The position numbers and the translations under genes are program-made. Positions 34,101 through 46,400 of a stretch of DNA of 64,000 nt are shown piece after piece; the stretch's first letter is position 1, and every line of letters begins with the position of its first letter. A model generated the notes under the pieces. That model was not told the DNA's origin. It saw nothing but the letters and a program-made list of their open reading frames with translations, and made no database searches. This stretch comes from Cloeon dipterum. Taxonomy: Eukaryota > Arthropoda > Insecta > Ephemeroptera > Baetidae. Location of the stretch: positions 7,864,501 to 7,928,500 of the forward strand of contig NC_088787.1 in the NCBI RefSeq assembly GCF_949628265.1, in the 5' to 3' direction.

Positions 34101-34508
34101 CCCTAATTGCTTTCCGGGAATTTAGATCAAGAAGTGTTCTCGACCTTAATCTCATGACAAAGTGCCGAAAATGCACAGTTGGAACATGCCTTAAATATTC
34201 TCGCTCCATTAACGGATGTTTAGTGTGCACTCCGTCTGCCTAATAAAATGAAAAAAAAGCATTCAATTCAAATCACTCTTTAATAATCATTGCTCAAGAG
34301 AGCAAGCGAGTGCGGAGACGCGCAGCGTAACTGTAAATCGGAAAGCCTATTGTCCGGTGCAATGATCCGGAAACGACAAACGAGAAATAAATGTGTTTAG
34401 GGTCTTACCAACGCCTCTGGCGCGATGGACGGCGGCGCCGGCCGCGGGGCCGCATGCGACGGCCAGCAGCAGGGCCGCCAGCTGCAGGCACTTGCCACGA
34501 CAATGCAT
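31172..34508 (-). CDS. Proline-rich mucin-like single-pass membrane protein
   Basis: Two coding exons (34,508-34,409 and 33,294-31,172) join in phase 1 to 740 residues. Exon 1 supplies a signal peptide (MHCRGKCLQLAALLLAVACG). The long outer part is low-complexity and rich in Pro, Thr, Tyr, His and Asn, with a tandem ten-residue repeat of the type SQGPHYHETP, then Thr/Pro stalks. A hydrophobic segment (about 634-660, core FWLILVSPVLAMLSMLVGM) is followed by a basic tail (KKPPKKKKRRPARGE). The end contains GRRRRR before a ten-residue C-terminus. The early part has basic, furin-like sites (RRRWEKKRRKGKR). A 5' UTR intron is likely, since a splice acceptor (GTTTCAG) lies 15-20 bases before the ATG. 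No named family is recognised. The plan (signal, mucin-like stalk, TM, basic tail) suggests a cell-surface or cuticle-associated protein. Confidence 0.8.
32467..32625 (-). repeat. In-frame 30-bp tandem repeat inside the mucin-like gene
   Basis: About five units of 30 bp, each with the minus-strand reading SQGPHYxETP or SQGSHYPxFP. The two central units are identical. Because the period is a multiple of three, copy-number changes would keep the frame, so length variation between individuals is likely. Confidence 0.75.
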
Positions 34509-37500
34509 CTCTCGCAGTCGAATCTCTGAAACAAGCAGTGACGAGAATAAATAAATGAGATGAGCCACTTTTCACACCACTCACTCACTCGGCGGTGCGC
34601 CGTTTCCTCCGAATATTATTAGTATAAGTGTGTGTACACATAATTGTGAGTGTTAAACGCGGTCCGTTAGCGGCGCCGAAGATGATTTGCTCTACCTGGC
34701 TGCCTGCCTGATGAATTTTTTACTGCCCATTTTTCAGCATTCCGCGCGAGACCCGTTAGCGGCGCACCAGCTGATCGTCGGCGTTGCGCAACAATCCGCG
34801 ATGGTCCGTGCCCGAGAGCAAAAAAGTACGCGGAGAAAATCGCATTTTGATCGTGTGTTTTCATTCAATGACAACACAAAAATTACGGATAAATTAAAAA
34901 TAAATGGGATTAGCAGGTGAATTTTTAAATTATTTGGATCGGAATATTCAGATTAAATTAATATTGGATTTCAAACGAGGACAGTTCAAAAATTAAATGG
35001 AACGTTAGCTAACACTGATATTTAATTTGTTCTTGGAGGCTCTAATTTATTTGTAATTATTTCCTCCTGGTTTTAAACATACCAGATAATTGGAGAGCTA
35101 AAAACTAATCTAAATATCTCTACAACAATCCAATTTTACCCATTTTTTAGAAGCAAGAATTTAAGATATAAGCAGAGCCAAAATTTTCTATGAATTTGAA
35201 ATTTTTATTTTTATTAAAAGATGTGGAGACTGATGAATTTTCTCAAAACCGTGTGCTTTTTTGTCTTGGAAATTTTAAAGAACAACATCAAAACCTTTCA
35301 ATCAACAAGGCAAGGTCAAGACTGTTCTACCGGTGTGCAGTTTTTGCAATTCTGATCCCAAGATTTGGCGGTAATAATATTTTATGGCACAAAATTTAAA
35401 AAAACAATGTGTTTTTTACGTTTTGAAGTGTATTTATTTTCGAAATTGAATGCAAACACTGCAAGAAAAATTTTTCAATTGCTCACAAGTTAATTTGGAC
35501 TACTTTTTAGGGAGGTTAATGATTTTTTTTATTTAAAAATTAAAACAATAAACTTGGCCAACATGACTCTAAATTTGGTGTTTGTTCGATCAGGATTGAT
35601 AAGAGGAATCCAAAACACAAAACTTATTTAATTTTTAATTGGACCTCCAGGGGAAATGATTATGCTTTTTTAAAAAATTTCAAACCATTCCGGACACATT
35701 AATGGTTTCTTACATAACAGAACTAAATACCATTTATTTTACTATAGCGGTCATGCGCAGAACATAATTACGACGGGTCAAAGAATTATAATAAACAGTA
35801 ATTAAATAATTCACTTGTTCGGCTCCAGCGAGAATGTTGTTAACAAATTCACTCTCCCGTGCAACATTAATTTCAATTATCTGTCGTTTGAGCTCGCCAA
35901 TTAATTCACAGAGCAATAATTTAGCTCTTCCCGAAATCCGCGAGGGAGGGCATTCACTCTTCTCTAGAATTTAAATGCAATTTCATCACGACGCGCGGCA
36001 ACGAGAGCAGTGCGCGTCCGGCTTCACGAGAGCAGAGCAGAGAAAAACCGTTGCAAAGATGAAAAGGCAGGAAAATTCGCCGTGCGATGCGTAATTGAAT
36101 AAACAACAACGTGGCTCGCGCGCTGAATGAGACATTAAATATAAGAAGGCTCGCAGGTGTCACGAAAAATTCCCAGCGCCGCGAGATGGAAAAAAGGACG
36201 CGGTGCCGTTAAAATTCGGCGCTGAGCCAATTTTCCCACGACCGCAACACTCACTCGAGGGTTAATTGCTTATTAACTGCACACGCTCTTCAAATCATTT
36301 CCTCGCAGAAAATAATCACCGCCAGCACGGATTTTTATGAGTGTCCATTTCTCAAAAATCTTTTAATTCAATTAGGAAATTAAATGAATTCACGTTTGTC
36401 CACGTACGACGAGCTGTCTCGTTGGCAATTATTGCCTTTTGTTTCGCACTCCTTATATCGCCGAGGGAAAAACGAAAGGCGAAGGTTAAAAAGTGCAAGC
36501 GGCGGAGGCAATTTGGTCTTGGATGCGTATTTGGACAAGCAATTCCCTGCTGTCATTAAAAGGCAACGGCCAGCGCACAATAGCCTCGGACGTGGCACAC
36601 GCGCGTTGAGTAAGCAAACAAACGAACGTGGACAGAAAGAGCAAAAACCGATTTGCAAACCAACGGCTTCCAAAGGCCTACGTTGACTCAACTTTTGACG
36701 CTCGCAATTTCACAACGAGGTAAATTCAAAAAAAGGTTTGAAACAGTTCGGCATCAGGAAAGAAAGAAGGAAAGGCACAGTTGTCATTTCTATGAGTCAT
36801 TTTCAGCTGTGTCAGAACAAAGAACCTGTTCTGCGTTTGAGGAATTCCAATTTACGGGCTCGTCTGCCCGGTCAATCACACCGCTTGCTAATTTGTATGT
36901 TTGGTCTCTAGCCACTGTGTCTGACGAGAATCTGAATTGAATGTTTGATTTTGTCACTGATAATAGACACCCAACATTCCATTCAAATGAGTTAAAAATT
37001 ATTTTTCAATGTTACTTGAAGGTTTTTTTTTAAATAAAAAATTGAATTCTCTTTTATTGTTCTCTTGAATGGTTAAATTTTCAATATAAAAATTCCAGGA
37101 TTTTTGGTTTAGTCTTGTGTCTTCTTTTTCTAAGAATTTTTTTTGATTGAAACCCGAAAAATTAAATCTTGTTTACTCATTTACTCAAATTTTTAATTAA
37201 ATAAAATCAAATGATTCAAATCCAGTTCACTTAAAGATAAATTGAGAGAATTGGCGTCTTATTTAAAAAATAAAATTTAACATGAAATTCAACCCTGTCA
37301 TTCTTTTAAAATTTCTCGATTCCTTCCAAATTAAAATTGATGGGCATTATTAAATTTAAAAAAATAATACGACTTTAAATTAAAATTCAAAACAAATTTC
37401 CCACTCTTTTAACAAGTATCTGATCAATATATTTTAATTTAAAAAATCATTCAACGCAGAAGGAAATTCGGAGACTCACATGAACGGATTTGAAGATTGA

Positions 37501-40500
37501 TCGAAGGGTGAACGGTTGTTGTGGAGCGGTCCTCAGCTCGCGCGCCTTGCACTGGAAACCTGCGCCGCACTACTGCCGCTCGCCGCGTCTTGCTGGACTC
37601 TTCTTCCTCCTCTCCTGCTGCAACATACACGCCGACCAGGTTAGCGGTACCTTTTTCACGGCAAAGGCCGCCGCCGCCGCCGCCTCTGCGTTATTGCTCA
37701 ACTCCCAGCCCATTGGCCGGCAACGAACAATTTTGCTTTTCTGCCGCGTCACACTCTTTTCTGTTCCAGCAGCCCTATTTTTAGAGTGCTTTACTTTTTC
37801 CGGATGATTTTCGAGATGTGATGCGCTCGAGAGTAATTCGGGGAAAGAGCTGATTAGCTTGATATTTAATATTTAAGCAGAGAGGAGACAATCAAAATTA
37901 TTTTTTCTTTTGTAAATTATAAGCTCACATATCATTTAATTAATTTGAATAGAAACATAAAATCTAATAGAAAATGTTAATGAATTTTTTAAATTAATCC
38001 AATTCCTTTTGATTATAAATATTTTAAGGAGAGAAAAAAGGAAAGTCAAACGATGCCAGTGTGTTTATTTTGTTTTGTCAACCGGCTGCATTCCTCATTT
38101 CTGGTTTTGGTGGAGTGTTTTCGTCCGCTAATAAAAAAATTCTGCGGTTGCAAGTGAGATTGAGCATGAAATATGTAAGTCGTTGACCCTCTAAATGTTT
38201 TGGCTTCGATTTTCAGCCGCATGAACGCCAAAAATTGTGGCTTTGCCTCCTCTTACAATTAGTCGGCAGAAATAAACTATTCAGTACAGTTAATTTTATA
38301 GCTTCGAAAACTTTATTAGATTTTTTTATGGTATAATTAATTTAGATGCACTTTTTAATCAAGAAAAGGAAGGAACAGTAAAAATATCTACGATTTTGAA
38401 TCGCAGAGTTCATTTTCGAGCTAAATTCATCAATTGCGAGAGCCGTCGATAGAGTAAACTTTCGATTTTAATGTATTTCACTGCGATTTGAGACTCAATT
38501 CTACCACCGTACATTCAGCCCTGAAAGTTATATATTTTTATGTGTTCAAAACAAAAATTAACTGAGCCAATAATCGCAGAAACGTCAAGAAATTATTATT
38601 TTATAGAAAAAGTACATAGTTTTTCACATTTCTACGGCAGTTAGAAGAACCAATTTTGGTTTCCAGCATAAAAATTGAAAAAATCTCAAGTTATGAAAGC
38701 GGAAATAACCATTTCTTCTCTTAGAATGATGAACCTACAATTTTTGTTCAAACACGCGCTTGACAAAGTTGAGGCAGACCTTTTCAAGAAAATTTTTAAT
38801 ACTTTTTGGATGGTAAGTCGGCCGGTTATGATCTTATATCTCGTCATTTTCTTTTGTTTTAGTCAGACTTAATCATGTTGGTTTGTAGTCTGTAAAAAAT
38901 GCACTGTCTTTATTTAATTTTTATTCAAATGTAGCATATCATTCAAGTAAGTAATTTTATCATCCATGGCAAGAAGTGAGCAAAACCGAAATTCGTTTCA
39001 AAAAATAGATTAATTTTTTTAAATGGCTCTGATTTGAAGAAAAATTTAATTACAAAACAAAAGGAAGAAAATAATAATTAATTTTTAATAACAATTAATA
39101 TTGAAGAAAAATTTTGACAATTATCGGCACAAAAAGTCGTTGTATTATTAGTTTTGGCTGTCAGCTGGAGCCCTGTATCATGGAAAAATTAAAAACTATT
39201 TTAGATCAGGTAAATTTATAAAACATTTTCTTCCGTGAATGTATTCTCGAGTGTGTGATCTAGAATCTAAATAAATAATAATTTTTGAGTCTTAATATTT
39301 GAATTTAATTAAAATTCCTGGGCGTCGAGGGAATTCCTTCCTTGTCCGAAAGTCGTTACATCCGAGTGATTCGTTCGTTAGCAACTTGTCGCACACGGTG
39401 TCGGGTGACAAAAGCTTCCGTTTGCTTGCTTTTCCTCGGCTATAGCGCGTGTGCCGCGTATATTATTAAGGCTCTCCCATGGTGCACGGCGAGTGAGTGA
39501 GTGAGTCTCCGTTACCTTATTTCTCTCTCTGCTCTCTTCGCAGGATGAATCAGTGAGGCGAGCGAGCGAGCGAGTCAAGGGGGCAACGAACCACTGCCAC
39601 TGCCCGCGCGTCCCGGGGCACACGTGACCTTGCTGCTCTCGCAAATAATCTGCTCCATACGCGCGCGCTCTTTTTTTTTTCTAACAATTAATTGTGGCGA
39701 ATAAAATTCGCAGGCGCCTGATCCCAGGCTGCTTTCCGACTCGTCGGCCGAGAACAATCGCGATTTTCACGGTCATTGGGGCAAACAGCCCGATTGTGTC
39801 TCTTGGGAAAGTGAATCTGCATGTGCGTGCGAAATGCGCCTTTCTAGCCCAAGCGCGTTGGGCAAAATGAGATGGATGGAGAACGAGAGCCGAGAGGAAA
39901 CGGCGGCCCGTTTGCCTCAATCCGAGCATCACTGACCAACGATAACGTACACTCTCGCAAATTCGCGAATTTCACTTTTTTGGCAGCCCAACGCGAAAAG
40001 CGTGCCAAACCTTGGCAAGGATGGGAATTAATTATTTAAAATTTGTATATTCTTAACTTGAAATGTGTTCAAGAAAAGTCGGACAAAGTTAATTTACAAA
40101 ATTGCTGGTGTTTAAATGGACATTTTACAATTTTAAATTCGGAAAAATCAGGAGAAAATTCCGGAAGAGCAAACATCCATTTAAAACTACCCTTATTCCT
40201 GACAATTAATCTCTTTAAAATAGTTTATTAGAAAAACAACTTAATCTGAAAGTAATCATGCAGCAAAAAATTAAACTCTTTAATGTGATGAGTGATGACG
40301 ATAAATTAGAGTGTATTATTTCAATTAATTTGTATATTTTATTTATTTAAGTTCATTCAAATTATCCATTTTAAATTAAAAAAAAATAACGACAGAAATT
40401 ATTAAAAAAATTGGACACATGCATAGCATTGGAAAGGATTAACTAAACATTTTTTTAGCGGACGAGTGTTAGATTAAGTATTACTTATTTCGAGCTTTAT

Positions 40501-41397
40501 CAAATGAAAGAACATTATGTGCTGAAATCCATAATTACTCTACATAAATTAGTTCTGCTGTCTAAATAATTGAGGGATAAACATCCACAGTTTTCGTTAA
40601 TTTTCCAAAGCGCAAACACTCATTCAGTGATTTAGCGCTTGAAAAAACCCCTAAAATATGCATTTATTTCCAAAAACGATTTAATCTCTTTATTTAAAAG
40701 GCTTTTTTGATTGAAAAATCTTCAGCTTTTAACGCATTGAGTGCAGTTAACGATAGAGAAAAAAAATACAATTAAAAAACTCAAGGGAAAATGAGAGATC
40801 GAGAATAAAAGCAATTTTCCATAATTATTTTAAAAGTAACATAGTTTTAAGCAACAGAGGAGATATCATCCAAAACCAATAGGAAACTGAACAATTTCTG
40901 TCTGTATTTTTGTTTTAACAGCACAATTAGGGTACGAATATACGCATAATGCCAAGTGCACACGTAATCGTCTACCTGCTACCTGAATGTAAGTGCCGCG
41001 CACGCAAGGAGCGCGAGATTAGGGCAAATCGGTCCATGACGCATACGGCGTCGTCGTGTGTTACGCGTGCGGCTTGTGTCATCCTCACATTTCGTGAACA
41101 TGTGGGTTAACTAACTGTTCGCCGGCAATCACACCGAATTTCGGCCAGCGCATTTTCCAATTATTGGCATCATTAGCCACACAAACTGCCCGACGCGCAA
41201 AAAAGCGAGGGAAATCTCGATTCGATGCCGGGATTAATTTTAAAAATAGGAAAACTCACGGTTCAGTGTGTCCTGCTGATGTTTGGCTGCCAAGGAGCAT
41301 TATTCATTACTGTGTCTGATTCGTTCTGTCCTCAAATTCAGCGGCTGTAAGCAGGAAAATCCTTAAAAATCAAGACTGGAGGCGCGCAGAGACTCAC
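34509..41397. other. Long gene-poor stretch with GC-rich islands
   Basis: Nearly 7 kb without a supported coding exon. GC-rich islands at about 34,600-34,830, 35,930-36,300, 36,400-36,700, 37,490-37,800, 39,350-39,960 and 40,950-41,240 stand out from AT-rich spacers. Several contain donor-like minus-strand sites, for example complement of GACTCACATG at 37,474-37,483. They look like promoters or non-coding first exons for the minus-strand mucin-like genes. Short GAGT and GAGC simple repeats lie at about 39,490-39,575. The open frames here lack domain or splice support. Confidence 0.4.
38440..38690. repeat. Diverged relative of the foldback element at 46,020
   Basis: The words ACTTTCGATTTTAA, CACTGCGATTTGAGACTCAA and CGTACATTC match the left arm of the palindromic element at 46,020-46,440 in order. 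The centre and part of the right arm (ATTTCTACGGC, TTTTGGTTTCCAGCA) also match. The outer ends are not preserved, so this is an older, degraded copy. Confidence 0.5.
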
Positions 41398-41590
41398 CTT
41401 GTGCTTGCTGCCGATGCCGGTGCGTGTCTGACAATGAGGAGCCGTCTCTCATTTGTGGGTCGTGTTCCACTCGCTGCGCTATCAGAGGATCAACCCTACC
41501 AACTAGGCGCCCCCAGAGCGTGAAAGTACTGTGGGAGCAGAAGAACAAACAAATAAAGGCCAATCCGACACTCATCTTGCTTTGATTCAT
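41398..41590 (-). CDS. Orphan signal-peptide first exon
   Basis: On the minus strand, MNQSKMSVGLAFICLFFCSH begins a strong signal peptide. The frame continues for 64 codons plus one base to a good donor (CAAG then GTGAGTC, complement of 41,391-41,397). An upstream in-frame ATG at 41,653 exists but would spoil the signal peptide. The exon ends in phase 1. The first coding exon of the mucin-like gene at 34,508 also ends in phase 1 and joins the exon at 33,294, so this exon could be an alternative first exon of that gene. It might instead belong to a gene whose other exons I cannot see. It is out of phase for the exon at 30,194. Confidence 0.45.
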
Positions 41591-41599
41591 TTTAAATCT

Positions 41600-43433
41600 A
41601 GCAGAGCTTGTTCCTTTTCTTATCTTATCAAGATGTGGTAGAATAATTTCCATAGAGGAAAGTAAAATAATTAATATGTATTTAAACTGTACGATTGAGA
41701 CAGGGAAACTTTTGAAATTTATTTAAATTAATTATTAAAATTAATTTAATTAATTATTAATTAAAATTAGCAGCTGAGCAAATATTTAGTTTGCTCAATA
41801 TTTAGCGAAAATCAAGCCTAGCACCAATTTTAAGCAACAGTTAAATTTAAATAATTAAGCCTAATTAATTTATCGAAAGAATTAAAATTTGTTTTGATGA
41901 TTTTTGATTTTTTTTATACAAAACGGATTTTGATTCCTTCTCTTCCAACGGTGTGCGAATAATAGGGTAAATTTCCTTCTGACGACATATCATTTAAGAG
42001 ACAGAGCTCGCCAAAAGCATGCAAACTTTGGAGAAATTGCAATGGCACAACCTGAAAATTTTTATCTCTATGTATCTAGATTTTCTGAGAACATTCAAGG
42101 TATTATATAATACATATTAAGCTATAAATTTTTCAGGTCATTTATGCTCAAGACTATAACATATTTACAAACCAGGATCCTGATAGTTGGATTTTGAGTT
42201 TGCAAAAATTATAATTATGTATGTATGACGACAAAAGGTGAGGCTTTTAAAGTGTTTCCATCTGCTTTGATTTGCTGCTCTCAAAGCTGAACAAGAGATG
42301 ATAATATTTTCTAGGCGACAGGGATGTACTCAACCCCTTCACCGGGTTTTTGGTATCAATTAATGATCGGCGTCCAAACTCCAAACTGCCAAAGTCAGCC
42401 ACACAGCCACAGAAGAGGGGGGGCGTAACTTAGGAAATATAATAATATGGTGGCGCACCACGCCCCCTATGGGCGGCGAGCAGTGATCTCTTGCCTGCCA
42501 AGTCTGCGCCGCCATAGTGTATTCCCTCAGTTACGCCCCCTTTTCGGCGGCCAATTTTGGCTGTTTCGACGCCGAGCATTTTGGTTTCAAGCACAATCTA
42601 AAAATTTAAGTATTTTTTTATACCAAAAACCCTAGTGCCTAAAGTCGAAGGAAACATCCCTGTTTTGTTTGGATAATTGGAACGAAAATTTAGCTTTCGA
42701 ACATCATTCCCTGCCTAAAATACGCTCGGAGTTTTGTTTTCCGGATTTTAAAGCTTCCTGGACCCTTTCAAAAACAAATAAGATAAAAGGCCTAAAATCT
42801 CCGAACAGCCATGACATTTTAAAATCATATATACGTTTCAGAACAAAAGTAATTATACAATACATATCTAAAAATAAAAAGACCCAAGCAGATATACTAA
42901 AAATCCCGTGACCCGGCAAAACAAAAAATCAGTATTGAATAAGAATAAGAAATAGGAAGATGTCAATTTGTATTAAAAATCAATAAAACAACAGTGTTTA
43001 GGTAATTATACAGGCGCCTGACCAATTAAATTTATTGCCCTTGTACAAAGTTCAAAATTTACGGCCAAGCAGAACATTCTTGTTAAAATTTCGATTCAGA
43101 ATTCATGTAAAAGGAACAAATTATTAAAATGGAAAGGAGTCTAGTATATTTTCTAATTGAGCACCGGCAACAGTGGTTTAATATTAAGTCCTTGCAACTT
43201 AAAATACAAAAATTTAAAAGTAATCCATTACAAACTAAACGAGTAGTTTTCTTTTTCTTTAAATATAATAATATGTGAGTTTAACATTAATTTTCTCTTT
43301 TTTGATTTGAAACGACTGCAGATCTCCCAGCGACATTTGATGCCACCACCCACTCGTCTGTCGTTTCTGGCAGTCGTAATTTAATGGAAATACACGCAGC
43401 GCGAGTACTAGCTGCTTTTTCAGTTCGTTTTTA
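41600..43433. other. Intergenic, with one short inverted repeat
   Basis: Mostly AT-rich with no gene. At 42,421-42,458 and 42,509-42,542 there are inverted arms: GGGGGCGTAACTTAGG against CCCTCAGTTACGCCCCC. Their inner ends also pair (ATGGTGGCG/CGCCGCCAT), with a spacer of about 50 bp, forming a GC-rich hairpin of roughly 125 bp. The rest shows nothing identifiable. Confidence 0.45.
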
Positions 43434-46400
43434 TTAGTATGGCACGTTCGAGAAGAGATACGAGACGGATTCCCCATTGTGAGTACGACGGACCGCCTCG
43501 GCGAACATCATGGAGACGTCGATCACTTGGATCTTACTGCTCTCCTTCATGTGCTTCTCCTGGGAACAAAAAATAAATAAAATCAGTACCGTTAGAAAAG
43601 GAGTACAAAGCTGCATTAATTCAAATAGGACTGGACCGAATTTAGATTAAACTGTACGGGTCATTGGATGCTACGGATCATTGACAAAAGTCACACCAAT
43701 ATTAAATATAGACAAAGTAAGGTAAAAGAGCGTCACGGGGTGTATTCTGTATTAAAATCAGGAACTTATTAAAGAATAAAACCATTTTTAAAATAAGGGA
43801 TGCCCCTCAAAAGTATTCTCAAGGCACGTTTGAACAAAAACAAAGATATGACGATAAAGGAAATAATAACAGGATAATTTGACCCCTACAGAACTTCGAC
43901 CTTGACCTTAAAGTGGAATGATAGTAATTTTGTTACTTTAAAAAATGATGTAAAATGAAAAGTTAACCCTAACCAACTAATTCTTTTGATATACTTGTGA
44001 CCAAAGTGTCCCAAAATCCAATTTTACGAATTTTAACGGTTACGCCCCATATTTTGATTAAAGGAAATTAATTGTTACCGGGGTGATAAAATTATGAAAA
44101 TTTAATTGTGACAAAAAATAGTGCTTTTGACTCTTGAAAACCATTTTTCATTTTTTAATAAATTGCAAATTTTCGAAAGGGGTCTCTTTTAGGCCTCATT
44201 AAAATTCACCAGTTCATAGTAGCGTCGAAAACTGGCTATATTCAGAAAGCTGATTAAGTTAATTATGATAATTAAGTTAAATTAACTAGCGCGCTAGCCG
44301 CGTTTTTTAACAAAGGGGGAAGTGTGTGACACGCCCCCCTCTGTTGGCTAGCAGCGCTGGACGCGTTTTTGCCAGTTTTCTCCGAAATTGACAGCGTTTG
44401 ACCATGCATTCTCACATGATTTGGAATCCTCTCGTCAAATTCTATCTGACAGTGCAATTCTTTCTTTGGGGAAAATCTGCAAATTCAGCAAAAACCGCAA
44501 GCACAAAAATTCCTTTGAGAATTCTCCATTTAAAACAACACTAACTTTGAAGCCGATTTTCTCAAAAATTTACAGCGCTACTTATGTATATTTTGAACTT
44601 TACATCATCCCTAGGACCTAATCTGTATCTGTGCTAAAGGATTTTGCAGGGAAATTCACTATCATTCCTCTTTAAGAAATTCTTAGGTTTTAAAAATTCC
44701 AAAATCATCCCGAAAAGCCGGAAAAATTTAATTTTCACACATTTTCATTGTGTGTGAGGAAGAAATCGGTCGATTTTACTTAAAACGAGTCAAAACGACC
44801 AGGATACTTGAGCCTTTTTTAAAATTTATTGATTTAATACCGTACCTGAGGAATGGTATTAGTGACGGCGACAGCATCGAAGCAGGCAGCCTCGATGCGC
44901 GAGATGGCCGGGCCGGAGAAGATGCCGTGCGTGAGGATGGCGAAGACCTTGAGTGCGCCGGCGTCCATCAGCTTCTCGGCGGCGAGGACGATGGTGCCGC
45001 ACGTGTCGGCCATGTCGTCGACCAAGATGGCGATCTTGTCGCGCACGTCGCCGACCAGCACCATGGAGGCGACCTCGTTGGCCTTCTTGCGCTCCTTGTG
45101 GATGAGAGCGAACTCGACGTTGAGCCGGTCGGCGATGGCGGTGACGCGTTTGGCGCCGCCCGCGTCCGGAGACACGATGATCGAGTTGCGCCACTCGGGG
45201 ATGTTCTCCTTGATCCACTTGACCTCGGCCGGCTCGGCGAACAAATTGTCCACCGGGATGTCGAAGAAGCCTTGGATCTGGCTGGCGTGCAGGTCCATCG
45301 TGATGATGTGGTCGGCCCCGGACACGCTCAGCATGTTGGCGATCAGCTTGGCCGAGATCGGCGCCCGGCTCTTGTCCTGTAACGAAGGGATCATCTATTT
45401 AATTCGCGTGTGTCGTTCTTTTTGCTTGTGATCAAGCGACAACACAAACACAGAGTATTTTGTTTTCTCCTGTATAAAAATTCGGTTTTTTTACTGAAAT
45501 AATTTTTAACTGGCAAATTTCTTTCTGTTCCATTCCTGAACTTGGGAAATTTAGTCAAGCAAAAGTTTATTCAAAGTAAAAATAAAATAAATAGTCTTAA
45601 TGAAATGTCTGAAATTTAGGAATTTTAAGCGTTCACATTTTTCTCCAAGCTTCCAACAGACCGTCATGGACCGATCAAATGAGCACGAATTAATTATTTA
45701 AAGCCTATTAAACAAAAGCAACCATGAAATCATCCTAAAATAGTCTGAACCCGTAACTCCGAAAAAAGTGCATAAAAAATGGGGGTTTTCTAACGATCAC
45801 ATGCAAAAGGCGGCTTTTTAGACGTACTTTTTTTTAACTAACTATAGTCGTGATATAGGAAAATATCCCTGATAATTATATTTTTGTGGTGATTCCTCAT
45901 TTGAAACCACTAAAATATATTTTTGCTGGCCAATTTAACCCCATAAATTCCCACATGGAAAGGAAATAACAAAAAATATCACGTGGGAATGGAGAGATTT
46001 GTAACCAGCTGTCAATTCACCAGTTGCATAAACCCTAAGTGTTCGAAGCCGCCAACAGATGGCACCACCGTAGACTTTCGATTTTAAAGCACTTCCGCTG
46101 CGATTTCAGACTCAATCTAGCTACTGTGCATTCTTCAATTAATTTGCTATTTTTTGACATGCTATAAACCAAAATCGGTTCAGCCAATCGCCGTAGAATC
46201 GTGAAAAACTATTTTTTGAAATAAAAAAATCTTTTCCAGCGTTTCTACGGCGAATGGCTGAATCGATTTTGGTTTTCAGCACGTCAAAAAAAACAAATTA
46301 ATTAAAAAAAGCAAAATAGCTAGATTGAGTCTGAAATCGCAGCGGAAATGCCTTAAAACCGCTTAAAACAAAATTTTTAAGAAAGTCTGTGGTTGCGTCA

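Noticed and set aside
44750-45382. 210-codon and 192-codon plus-strand frames over PRPS
   Set aside because: They are antisense shadows of the PRPS second exon, which has clear family identity on the minus strand.
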